Part shown: piece by piece, positions 30,168 to 37,370 of the stretch
Layout: the number at the start of each line of letters is the position of its first letter
How positions within the stretch are numbered: the first letter of the stretch is position 1
DNA from: an uncultured bacterium
Lineage (GTDB): Bacteria > Spirochaetota > Leptospiria > Turneriellales > Turneriellaceae
Reading direction: 5' to 3'
Assembly (NCBI GenBank): GCA_938038265.1
Contig: CALHRC010000002.1
Coordinates: forward strand, 1-37,370
Length of the DNA stretch: 37,370 nucleotides
Made by a program: the position numbers and the translations under genes
The notes under the pieces: model-generated
What the model saw: the letters and a program-made list of their open reading frames with translations, nothing else
Told to the model about the DNA's origin: nothing
Databases searched by the model: none

Positions 30168-31123
30168 TGACAGGCGCAACTCGTCTTGCGGAAGAGTTAC
30201 ACCGAAAAAACATCCCTTTTGAGAGGGGGGTGCCGTTGGCGCCCTTCACCACCTTTCGTATCGGCGGGCCAGCAGAGTTACTGGTGCGACCACGCAATTA
30301 TACGCAAACCGCACAGGCCTTTGAGCTTACCCAACTTTTAAATGTACCGTATTTTTTTCTTGGTGGTGGCTCTAATTTACTGGTATCGGATTATGGTATA
30401 GACGGAGCTGTGCTGCATCCTGATTTTCCCGAAGAAATTCAAATTCTGGAACAAAACGAACAATACCTGCGCGCCCGTGTGCCAGCTAGTGCGCGAGCAC
30501 CATGGACAGGTAAGCGGTTAAGCGAACTGGGCTACACCGGTCTGGAATTTCTAACTACCATTCCGGGCAATCTCGGGGGATCGGTAATACAAAACGCCGG
30601 CTGCTATGGTTGGGAGATCAAAGACGTGTTAGCATCGATTACCGTACTGGAAAAAGGCGAAATACGCGAAATCCCTACTGCTGAGGCTGGATTTTCTTAC
30701 CGCAACAGCCGCTTCAAAAACGACAGATCTATTATTATTTTAGCAGCAGAATTCAAGCTGCCGGCGGGCAACCCTGCTGAAATAAACTCACGGATCGAAG
30801 AATACAAGCAGCGCAGGCTTAAATCCCAGCCACGTAACCGGCGCTCCGCAGGTTCCATTTTTAAGAATCCCCCGCCTGAGGTTTCGGCAGAAAAGGCCTG
30901 GCAACTTATCGATCGCTCCGGCCTGCGTGGCACTGTGATTGGCGACGCGGAAATTTCTACCGAGCATTGCAATTTCATTGTCAACCGAGGTCGAGCCACT
31001 GCCGCGGATGTTTATGCCCTGATCCGACTGGCCGAAGAAAAGGTATTTGTCGTCACAGGTGTCCGATTGGAACGCGAGGTTGTTCTTGCCGGGCGGTTTG
31101 ACGAACCGGGAAGTGCCGCATGA
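30164..31123 (+). CDS. murB: UDP-N-acetylenolpyruvoylglucosamine reductase
   Basis: A 319-aa FAD enzyme that reduces UDP-GlcNAc-enolpyruvate to UDP-MurNAc in peptidoglycan synthesis. Characteristic elements: TTFRIGGPAELLVRP, GGGSNLLVSDYG, GLEFLTTIPGNLGGSVIQNAG, YRNSRFK, and RRSAGSIFKNP, which carries the catalytic serine loop. The C-terminus has GDAEISTEHCNFIVNRG with the conserved glutamate. It overlaps glpD by ATGA and trpC by ATGA, indicating coupled translation. Confidence 0.96.
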   Translation: MMTGATRLAEELHRKNIPFERGVPLAPFTTFRIGGPAELLVRPRNYTQTAQAFELTQLLNVPYFFLGGGSNLLVSDYGIDGAVLHPDFPEEIQILEQNEQYLRARVPASARAPWTGKRLSELGYTGLEFLTTIPGNLGGSVIQNAGCYGWEIKDVLASITVLEKGEIREIPTAEAGFSYRNSRFKNDRSIIILAAEFKLPAGNPAEINSRIEEYKQRRLKSQPRNRRSAGSIFKNPPPEVSAEKAWQLIDRSGLRGTVIGDAEISTEHCNFIVNRGRATAADVYALIRLAEEKVFVVTGVRLEREVVLAGRFDEPGSAA

Positions 31124-31884
31124 GCGTGCTGAAAAAAATCATCGAATCCCGCAGGCAGAGTTTGCCATCTGCGGCCTTATTCAAAGGTCTGACAATAGAA
31201 AAAAATAACATTGATTTTGCCGCCGCACTGCGCCGCAAAAATGACCGACTGTCATTAGTTGCTGAATTGAAGCGCAAAAGTCCGTCAAAAGGCGATCTCA
31301 ATCCCGGCATGACACCGCAACAGGCCTTAGAGTTATACCGTCCCTACGCTTCAGCCATATCGGTATTGACCGAACCACTGTACTTCGGCGGCAGTATTGA
31401 AGACCTGCGGACGCTACGCAGCCTGACGGATATCCCGCTGTTACGTAAAGATTTTATTATTGATCCGCTGCAAGTAAAAGAAGCTCGACTAGCAGGAGCT
31501 AACAGTTACCTGCTAATTGTAGCCGCGCTATCCCATGCACAATTAGATGAGCTTTTAGCAGCAGGTAGAGAATGGGGGATGGCGGCCCTGGTTGAAGTTC
31601 ACACACCTGCGGAATTAGAAGAGGCGCTGCGCCATGAAATAGAAATCCTCGGAGTAAATAACCGCAACCTAAACGACCTAACCATTGATCCCAGCACGGC
31701 TCCTGCTCTGTTCCAACTTATTCCTTTACCGTTAAGGGAATCGCTGGTTTTAGTGGCCGAATCCGGGTATTCAAAAAAAGAAGATTTGCTCTTGTTACCT
31801 CCTGAGACTGACGCCGTACTGGTTGGCTCTTCCTTCATGGAGTCGCCAAATCCGCAGAACCTGTTGCGGGAGATGTTTGCTTGA
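31120..31884 (+). CDS. trpC: Indole-3-glycerol phosphate synthase
   Basis: A 254-aa TIM-barrel enzyme of tryptophan synthesis that converts 1-(2-carboxyphenylamino)-1-deoxyribulose 5-phosphate to indole-3-glycerol phosphate. Visible elements are the N-terminal ILxxIIESRR-type helix, VAELKRKSPSKG, ISVLTEPLYFGGS, PLLRKDFIIDPLQVKEAR, GVNNRNLNDLTID and VAESGYSKKED. No other trp gene is adjacent; it is wedged between murB and a membrane protein gene with 4-bp overlaps at both ends, so it is not controlled by a local trp operon. Confidence 0.96.
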   Translation: MSVLKKIIESRRQSLPSAALFKGLTIEKNNIDFAAALRRKNDRLSLVAELKRKSPSKGDLNPGMTPQQALELYRPYASAISVLTEPLYFGGSIEDLRTLRSLTDIPLLRKDFIIDPLQVKEARLAGANSYLLIVAALSHAQLDELLAAGREWGMAALVEVHTPAELEEALRHEIEILGVNNRNLNDLTIDPSTAPALFQLIPLPLRESLVLVAESGYSKKEDLLLLPPETDAVLVGSSFMESPNPQNLLREMFA

Positions 31885-33254
31885 GTACCATCGCAAAGCG
31901 TTTTTTCTGGCCGGCGCTTGGGGTGCTGGTTTACGCATTGGGATTGCTCTTCTTTCAGCCGCACAACTGGCAGGATGTCGCCTTACCTTTTATCGCCGAA
32001 GGTAACCTTTCTTTACCTATCGCCTGGTTCTATCATTACCGGGAACCGGCCCTGCTGGATATGAGCGGGGTACTACATCCACAGGTGCCTTTGTTTTCTT
32101 TTCTATGGAAATTCCTGCCTGCTGGTAGCGCCCAGCTTACGCTGCATCTGGCAAATATTCTGCTAATCGGCAGCGCGCTTTTTCGAGGCAAATCTCCAGT
32201 GTTGCTCATACTAACAGCCTTGGCCGGCTTTCAGCATGGCATACCCTTATTCAGCGCTCTGCTATTCAGCACCTTTGCCCTACCTTTGTCAAGCGAGAAA
32301 GCTCGTTACACTGCTCTTCGCTACCTGCTGCTCACAATGTTGGCGCCCTTGGCCTCTCTCGCCGGCCTTCTGTTACTTACCACACGCCTGGATCGCCTTA
32401 GCTGGCGGATTACGGCAGCGGCTTACTGCGGATCGCTCCTTACGGCAGTGGCCTTAATTTTCCTACTGCGCATAGATATTGCCTCTCTAACTAAATTGGT
32501 ATTTGCCCTGTACTGGACGCGACTTGCCGCAAAGATGCAACCACTGTGGCTGGTCATTAAAAATCTGCCTACAGAAGTTTGGGTTATTACGACAACAGGA
32601 GTAATACTATCCTTACTGCGACTTCTGTTGGAGCAGAAAATCCACCATAGCGAGCAGACGCCTTTAACACGTTTACTGGCAGAACTTTCCCTTTTCATGG
32701 CGTTGCCCTGGATTTTTTCGCTGGGTCAATCCTGGTCATTACTTCTTCTGCTGCCGGCTAGAGTGAGCTTAGATGGACGCTTAACTGCGACCCGCGCTTT
32801 TCAGGCCGTAGCAATTTGTTGCACTGGCATCTTACTGCTACTAACTGCCCGACGACAGGAGCCCCCCGTGATCACAACGCGATTACCAGCAGCGTTAGCA
32901 GTGGGTATTGACGACCTGCATGGGCGAGACGACCTGTTACTGGTGCGTAATGCCCGCGCCCGAATTTATCTCATTGATCTTAAAATTATCCCTGAAAACT
33001 ATTTTCTGGCCCAGACCGGCGTTCCCGATGAGTCTGGCAAAAGCCGTTTTCTCTTCTCCCCGGCTGCCCGAAAATTTTTTGTCGCGGAGCAACGGTATGC
33101 TGAGGCCATGCAAGGCATCTTTGCCGCCGAACCCGACCGGGGCATGGTAGTATCCGGCAATGACCCCCTGCGCGAAAGTAAACCATTTACCAGAGCGCGC
33201 TTGCTATTTGACCAATACCGAGGGACTCGTCTTTTTCTGGTCAACGATTGGTAA
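31881..33254 (+). CDS. Polytopic membrane protein of unknown function
   Basis: A 457-aa protein with TTG start overlapping the trpC stop (TTGA). About nine hydrophobic helices span residues 8 to 325 or so (for example WPALGVLVYALGLLFF, LTLHLANILLIGSALF, VWVITTTGVILSLLRLLL, AVAICCTGILLLLTA). A hydrophilic C-terminal domain of about 130 residues follows, with DDLHGRDDLLLVRNARARIYLID and ending RLFLVNDW. The layout resembles glycosyltransferase-C-like or other envelope polyprenyl-linked enzymes, but no catalytic motif is recognised. It is the last gene of the glpD run and overlaps the convergent HATPase gene by 14 bp. Confidence 0.75.
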   Translation: MSTIAKRFFWPALGVLVYALGLLFFQPHNWQDVALPFIAEGNLSLPIAWFYHYREPALLDMSGVLHPQVPLFSFLWKFLPAGSAQLTLHLANILLIGSALFRGKSPVLLILTALAGFQHGIPLFSALLFSTFALPLSSEKARYTALRYLLLTMLAPLASLAGLLLLTTRLDRLSWRITAAAYCGSLLTAVALIFLLRIDIASLTKLVFALYWTRLAAKMQPLWLVIKNLPTEVWVITTTGVILSLLRLLLEQKIHHSEQTPLTRLLAELSLFMALPWIFSLGQSWSLLLLLPARVSLDGRLTATRAFQAVAICCTGILLLLTARRQEPPVITTRLPAALAVGIDDLHGRDDLLLVRNARARIYLIDLKIIPENYFLAQTGVPDESGKSRFLFSPAARKFFVAEQRYAEAMQGIFAAEPDRGMVVSGNDPLRESKPFTRARLLFDQYRGTRLFLVNDW

Positions 33255-33990
33255 TGGCAATTTTTTTGGAACCGACAAATTCAACCCGCCGTTTTTCGCT
33301 ATCACGGATAATATCAAGATGATCAAGTAATTTCGACATCACTAACACGCCGCGCATGAGAGAGACATCCTCCGAAAATTTACCGCGACTAATTTCACTG
33401 TTTAAGTCCAACTCGGGTACCCCATTGTAAACTTTAATGTGGTATGTATCATTGTCGAGCCGCTGCCAAACATAGATCGCGTACTGGTCAGAATACTTCA
33501 CGGCATTTTCAGCTGCTTCCGTGACAGCGATCACGATTTCCTCTTTATGTTCGGGGGCAATCCTATGACATTCGCAAAAACGCGTAACCCGCGATCGGAT
33601 ATACTGCAATGGATTGAAATCGAGATTGTTGCAGGCAAAAAAACCTTCGGTTAAGGGGATGTTCTGACAACGGGCCTTAAAATCCTTAAGGCGGTACTCA
33701 TCATAAGGAGCTACTAATTCTATAATATTGTCTTCATGAAGTTTTCGCAGTATTATTTCAATTTCCTGTTCGTTTACAGGCAATTCCGTACCGGCAGGTA
33801 AACCTCTGAAAAGTTCTTGCACATCAAGGGAAAAATCGTCCTTAAATTCAAGGAAATTAGCAGATAGAGGCTGTTCCCGCAGCGCGAAGTACATCTGGAG
33901 CCAACGGTAGAGTAAGCCTGCATCACCAGTCACTCCCTTGCCCAGCATACGCAGTAACAATTCTCGAGCTGCTATTGTGTTCGCCATCAT
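33241..33990 (-). CDS. RsbW-like HATPase with novel N-terminal domain
   Basis: About 249 aa. The C-terminal half is a GHKL ATPase of the anti-sigma kinase type: the N-box is EEIVIAVTEAAENAVKYSD (E161 and N165 of the extended frame). The G1 region reads YNGVPEL, with asparagine where an aspartate is usual, and the later region is SEDVSLMRGVLVMSKLLD instead of a clear GxGxxxG. Nucleotide binding may therefore be weakened. The first about 120 residues are a separate helical domain that I do not recognise, with repeated leucine-rich helices and NEQEIEIILRKLHEDNIIEL resembling a winged-helix piece. I chose ATG at 33,990; ATG 33,987 and GTG 33,999 are alternatives. No partner STAS gene is adjacent; the VWA-STAS or RsbV-like proteins could be partners. 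Confidence 0.8.
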   Translation of the reverse strand: MMANTIAARELLLRMLGKGVTGDAGLLYRWLQMYFALREQPLSANFLEFKDDFSLDVQELFRGLPAGTELPVNEQEIEIILRKLHEDNIIELVAPYDEYRLKDFKARCQNIPLTEGFFACNNLDFNPLQYIRSRVTRFCECHRIAPEHKEEIVIAVTEAAENAVKYSDQYAIYVWQRLDNDTYHIKVYNGVPELDLNSEISRGKFSEDVSLMRGVLVMSKLLDHLDIIRDSEKRRVEFVGSKKIAITNR

Positions 33991-33999
33991 GACTCTCAC

Positions 34000-34420
34000 T
34001 GAAGTCTTTGCGGGTAAGGCGACCCGTCAAGCGAGAAAAGTTTCTCTTACGGCCTTGCCTTAAGCGGCGCACAGAAACCTACAGCTACCATCTTTATACA
34101 TAGTCTCCTTCACCTGCGGCAGGGGGGCGTCACTCCAGGCCGTTGTCTATTGGTACTTGCATTCCTAAATAAAAGCGGCATTACATCCCCTTGCGGGTTT
34201 TTAGTTACTAAAAAAAGACATTATGTCGCATGAGGGATGTTTTGGGTGAGAAATTCCCCACCAGGCGGCAGGTGTCGGATGGCGCTTTGTGTGCGACATT
34301 TTGTGTCGGATGAGAGTTTGTTGCAGTCTAAAAACAAAAGCGGCATTACATCCCCCCGCAGGGGGCTTGCACGACAAACTCATTTGACAAGCTGTCTCAA
34401 AAACCAGAAATAGCCTGAAT
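34000..34420. repeat. Repeat-bearing intergenic region upstream of lysC
   Basis: Gene-free. P1 with long arms (TTTTTTAGTTACTAAAAAA, about 34,197-34,215) is followed by a linker GACATTATGTCGCATGAGGGATG, a decayed P2 (GAGAAATTCCCCACC, near 34,248-34,262) and the TGTCGGA module (about 34,268-34,314). P3 is missing. GCGGCATTACATCCCC occurs twice, near 34,172 and 34,343, flanking the unit like direct repeats. The left part (34,000-34,150) holds a small GAGAAA/TTTCTC hairpin and nothing else recognised. The lysC promoter must lie here but is not evident. Confidence 0.75.
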
Positions 34421-35662
34421 ATGAGCGCAGCGCTTGACCGCAGCAAAATTTTAGTGCAGAAATTCGGCGGCACTTCAGTAGGCGATGCTGAGCGGATCAA
34501 GCGGGTAGCTGCCCGTATCAAAAGCTACTATGAAAACGGTTACCTACTAGTTGTGGTGGTCTCTGCCATGGGGCATACTACCGATGAGCTGATTAAGTTG
34601 GCTTCCCAGATCAGCGATAACCCCCCAAAGCGCGAAATGGATATGCTGCTCTCGACAGGTGAGCAGGTGTCGGTTGCCATGTTGGCTATGGCTCTGCATG
34701 AAATTGGTGTGCCGGCGGTCAGTTTTAATGCCCAGCAGATTAAGATCCATACCGATGCTAGATACAGCAATGCCCGCATTGAGAAAATTGAGACTGACCG
34801 TCTGGAAAAAGAATTAGCTGCCGGCCGTATCTGTATTGTGGCTGGTTTTCAGGGGATTGATGAACACCAGAACATCACCACTCTGGGGCGGGGGGGATCT
34901 GATACGTCAGCAGTGGCTTTGGCAGCGGCTCTCCATGCCAAAGAATGTGAGATTTTTACTGACGTTGACGGTGTCTATACCGCCGACCCCAATAAGGTGC
35001 AGGGCACCCGCAAGCATGAACGAATTAGCTATGATGAGATGCTCGAACTAGCTTCCTTAGGGGCTGGTGTCTTACATTCCCGCTCGGTGGAATTTGCCAA
35101 AAAATATGGCGTGGTGATTCATGTGCGTTCCAGTTTTAATTTTAATACAGGTACTCTTGTTGTTCCGGAGGAGCAGATTATGGAAAAACTTCTGGTATCG
35201 GGGGTCACTCTCAAGTCAGACGATGCCCGTGTTTCTTTAAACGATATTCCCGATAGGCCCGGGATTGCTGCCGAGGTATTTCACGCTCTTGCCGCGCAGA
35301 ACATCAATGTGGATATCATTGTGCAATCCACTGGCAAAGACAACAAGAATACGATATCTTTTACCATCCCCCATAAAGATCTCAAACAAGCCCGAGAAAT
35401 TCTCGAGCTGCTGTTGAAAAATTGGGGAACCGGTTCAGCCAGCTTTGATGAAAACATCGCAATTGTTTCCGCTGTTGGGGTGGGTATGAAATCACACAGT
35501 GGTGTGGCTGCCAGCATGTTCAAATCATTGGCGGATGCCGGTATCAATATTGAAATGATTTCGACCAGTGAAATAAAAATTTCTTGCGTCATTGCCAAAG
35601 ACCGAGGACGCGAAGCGCTGCAGATTGTTCACGATGTCTTTGGTCTCACGCAGACAGCCTGA
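34421..35662 (+). CDS. lysC: Aspartate kinase
   Basis: A 413-aa monofunctional aspartokinase, first step of lysine, methionine and threonine synthesis. The N-terminus has the signature [17 protein letters not shown], followed by [39 protein letters not shown] and [17 protein letters not shown]. The C-terminal third has two ACT domains (starting near [13 protein letters not shown] and [14 protein letters not shown]), the usual site of feedback control by lysine or threonine. No homoserine dehydrogenase is fused. The 3' end overlaps the following murI reading frame, so the two are probably co-translated. ATG has no strong ribosome site. Confidence 0.96.
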   Translation: MSAALDRSKILVQKFGGTSVGDAERIKRVAARIKSYYENGYLLVVVVSAMGHTTDELIKLASQISDNPPKREMDMLLSTGEQVSVAMLAMALHEIGVPAVSFNAQQIKIHTDARYSNARIEKIETDRLEKELAAGRICIVAGFQGIDEHQNITTLGRGGSDTSAVALAAALHAKECEIFTDVDGVYTADPNKVQGTRKHERISYDEMLELASLGAGVLHSRSVEFAKKYGVVIHVRSSFNFNTGTLVVPEEQIMEKLLVSGVTLKSDDARVSLNDIPDRPGIAAEVFHALAAQNINVDIIVQSTGKDNKNTISFTIPHKDLKQAREILELLLKNWGTGSASFDENIAIVSAVGVGMKSHSGVAASMFKSLADAGINIEMISTSEIKISCVIAKDRGREALQIVHDVFGLTQTA

Positions 35663-36479
35663 AGCGGTGACCTTAGCTGCCACATCCCCCATCGGTGTTT
35701 TTGACAGCGGTCTTGGTGGATTGACTGTTCTGTCAGCAGTACATGAGCGTCTGCCTAACGAAAATTTGATTTATTTTGGCGATACTGCGCGAGTGCCTTA
35801 CGGCAGTAAATCTAAAGAGACAATTATTCATTACTCCCTTGAAATTCTTGAGTTCCTGTTGCAGCAGAAAGTCAAGGCGGTAGTTGTTGCCTGCAATACC
35901 GCATCCTCACATGCCCTCGAAGCTCTGCGGGAAAAAAGCCCGGTGCCGGTCATCGGCGTCGTAGAACCCGGTGTGGCAGCATTAGCCAGACACTATCCCG
36001 AAGTAAAACGTGCTGCAGTAATTGCCACTCGTTCCACCGTAAAGAGCAATGCCTATGCAAAATTGGTCCAGCAGCATCTGGGGGATGTACATCTCTACCA
36101 GAAAGCTTGTCCTCTGTTCGTACCTCTGGTAGAAGAAGGTTTTGCCGAACGCCAGGTGACGGAACTTATTATCCGCGAATACCTGGATGAAATTGTGCGC
36201 GATGGCTATAGTCATGTTATTTTAGGTTGTACTCACTATCCGTTGCTAAAAAAAAGTATAAAGAGGATTTATCCCCAATTAACGTTAATCGATTCGTCCA
36301 GTGAGGTGGCCCACGCTTTGCAAGAACTGCTGCGGCAACATCAATTATTGAATAACGCTCCCACCAAAGGCGAGGTTAAGCTCTATGTCTCTGACATTAC
36401 CGATTCCTTGCTCGATCTGGAAAAAATTTTCTTTGGAAAAACCATTCACTCACTGGAAAAGAAGGTACTCGGTTGGTGA
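35634..36479 (+). CDS. murI: Glutamate racemase
   Basis: About 281 aa. The enzyme makes D-glutamate for peptidoglycan with two cysteine acid-base residues, both visible: [12 protein letters not shown] and LGCTHYPLL. The N-terminal signature [14 protein letters not shown], the [13 protein letters not shown] loop and VIGVVEPGV are also present. The start is uncertain: ATG 35,634 overlaps lysC by 29 bp, while GTG 35,667 lies just after the lysC stop and leaves a shorter, more typical N-terminus. It runs into the methyltransferase gene by a GTGA overlap. Placement between lysC and an RNA methyltransferase is a housekeeping operon rather than a cell-wall cluster. Confidence 0.95.
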   Translation: MSLVSRRQPEAVTLAATSPIGVFDSGLGGLTVLSAVHERLPNENLIYFGDTARVPYGSKSKETIIHYSLEILEFLLQQKVKAVVVACNTASSHALEALREKSPVPVIGVVEPGVAALARHYPEVKRAAVIATRSTVKSNAYAKLVQQHLGDVHLYQKACPLFVPLVEEGFAERQVTELIIREYLDEIVRDGYSHVILGCTHYPLLKKSIKRIYPQLTLIDSSSEVAHALQELLRQHQLLNNAPTKGEVKLYVSDITDSLLDLEKIFFGKTIHSLEKKVLGW

Positions 36480-37210
36480 AAAAAGAGCTGGTTATCTATG
36501 GCGATAAGGCGGTTATTTCTTTTCTCGAACATCGCCTTCCGGAAGTTAAACGGTTTTTCTTTACCGCAAAAGCCGGTAATCGTTACGCGAAAGTCTGTCG
36601 CGAACTGGCCCGGCAGAAAAAAATTTACCGGCAAGTCGATGACAAAGAGCTAAAGAAGATCAGTGGCAGTGAGCACCATGGTGGCGTGGCTTTAGTTGCT
36701 GAAATAGCAGGTGTGCCGATTTTACAGCCTGCCGACCTACGCCCCGCGGGACTCTTTTTTGGAAAGAACATTGTGTTCTTTGATCACGTGGACAATCCCC
36801 ACAATTTGGGAGCTATTGTGCGCAGCGCGGTTTTCTTCGGGGTTAACCACTTCATTGTACCAGCCAATATGTCGCAGGTTCCGGCAGCTGCCTGGCGGGT
36901 AGCTGCCGGAGGAATGACACATGCTGTTTTTCGTCGGGCGAAAGACCTTACCCGTGCCGTTGCAGAATTATCAAACACCCATATATTGGTGGCCGCCGCC
37001 ACCCGCAACGGTAAGTCTCTCGCAGAAGCAAGCGCACACTTCAGACAAGCCCGTCGCCCCTTTGTACTGCTGCTTGGCAATGAAGAACAGGGACTTTCTC
37101 AGGAATTAGAGAAACAGTGTGAATGGGTGGTCACGCTGAAGGGCAGCGGCCAGGTTGAATCGTTGAATGTCTCCCATGCTGCCGCCATTTTCCTTGCTAC
37201 TTTGGCCTGA
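36476..37210 (+). CDS. SpoU/TrmH-family RNA 2'-O-methyltransferase
   Basis: About 244 aa from GTG at 36,476 (GTGA overlap with murI). The C-terminal SPOUT domain has all three motifs: DNPHNLGAIVRSAVFFGV (motif 1), LLLGNEEQGLS (motif 2) and GSGQVESLNVSHAAAIFL (motif 3), which build the knotted SAM site. The N-terminal about 75 residues form the substrate-binding region, with ISGSEHHGGVALVAE, typical of rRNA 2'-O-ribose methyltransferases such as RlmB. Target (tRNA or rRNA position) cannot be fixed from sequence. A P1 palindrome lies 10 bp after the stop codon. Confidence 0.92.
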   Translation: MKKELVIYGDKAVISFLEHRLPEVKRFFFTAKAGNRYAKVCRELARQKKIYRQVDDKELKKISGSEHHGGVALVAEIAGVPILQPADLRPAGLFFGKNIVFFDHVDNPHNLGAIVRSAVFFGVNHFIVPANMSQVPAAAWRVAAGGMTHAVFRRAKDLTRAVAELSNTHILVAAATRNGKSLAEASAHFRQARRPFVLLLGNEEQGLSQELEKQCEWVVTLKGSGQVESLNVSHAAAIFLATLA

Positions 37211-37215
37211 CAGCA

Positions 37216-37370
37216 TTTTTTTAGTTACTAAAAACATAACCCGCAAACTTCACCGCAAGCGGCCAGTTCTTTAGCGACTCCCGGCCTGCTTTTAGTTTAG
37301 GAATTCTAACAACAGGCCAGGGAATTCCCTACCAAGAAAACCATCCTCCTATAGGGATATAATTTAAGCT
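37216..37370. repeat. Composite palindromic repeat cut by window end
   Basis: P1 (TTTTTTAGTTACTAAAAA, core 37,221-37,231) follows the methyltransferase stop. After about 70 bp comes a decayed P3 (TTTAGGAATTCTAACAACA, near 37,296-37,314), P2 AGGGAATTCCCT (37,319-37,330) and the linker CCAAGAAAACCATCC...GGGATATAATTTAAGCT, in the inverted order seen at 25,084-25,168. The expected closing P1 lies beyond the window. Confidence 0.8.

Noticed and set aside
34000-34150. tRNA or riboswitch upstream of lysC
   Set aside because: Only short hairpins were found; no cloverleaf and no recognisable lysine-riboswitch core.

Overview
The window looks like chromosomal DNA of a diderm bacterium, most likely a spirochaete of the Leptospira/Turneriella type. 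This assignment is an inference from several things seen together: many lipoproteins with spirochaete-like lipoboxes, outer-membrane beta-barrels, lamin-tail-domain proteins, abundant RsbU/RsbV/RsbW partner-switching components, and low-to-moderate GC coding DNA with scattered GC-rich intergenic pieces. No rRNA, tRNA, CRISPR array or transposase was seen.

Layout. (1) 1-12,600: tldD; a VWA-STAS fusion; a bifunctional RelA/SpoT; then a plus-strand run of a helical protein of unknown function, a STAS antagonist, an RsbW-like kinase and a large membrane RsbU/SpoIIE phosphatase, followed by an anchored helical protein and a convergent alpha/beta hydrolase. This half is dominated by stress and partner-switching signalling. 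(2) 12,600-13,130: a decayed glycosyltransferase-like gene and a terminator. (3) 13,177-21,945: a minus-strand, tightly packed operon of cell-envelope genes. In transcription order these are an outer-membrane barrel, a lamin-tail lipoprotein, a phospholipase-D-fold pseudoenzyme, an intact two-HKD PLD fused to a lamin-tail domain, an OB-like lipoprotein and an endonuclease I lipoprotein. It reads as a surface nuclease or phosphodiesterase system. (4) 22,051-24,970: a minus-strand operon led by an ECF sigma factor, an anti-sigma factor carrying an AMPK-type glycan-binding (CBM48-like) domain, a second small CBM48-like lipoprotein, an exported protein and an outer-membrane barrel. It has an ECF-type promoter in front. 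(5) 25,000-28,510: a PDZ protein, a tandem ribbon-helix-helix-like protein, pcm, and a gene-free array of composite palindromic repeats. (6) 28,515-37,210: two tightly coupled housekeeping operons, glpD-murB-trpC-membrane protein and lysC-murI-trmH, separated by a convergent HATPase regulator and another repeat-bearing intergenic region.

The most distinctive non-coding signal is a family of roughly 130-bp composite repeats. They are built from three palindromes, called here P1 (TTTTAGTTACTAAAA), P2 (GGGGAATTCCCC) and P3 (TGTTCAGGAATTCCTGAACA), with a conserved linker (consensus near GCTAAATTATGTCCC...GGGGATGG). They occur in both orientations at 25.1, 34.2 and 37.2 kb and as a tandem array at 27.4-28.4 kb. 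Isolated modules lie at 13.17, 25.89 and 26.47 kb. The two isolated P3 palindromes bracket the tandem ribbon-helix-helix-like gene. The repeat family with its candidate binding protein, and the surface nuclease operon, are the two best candidates for something undescribed.
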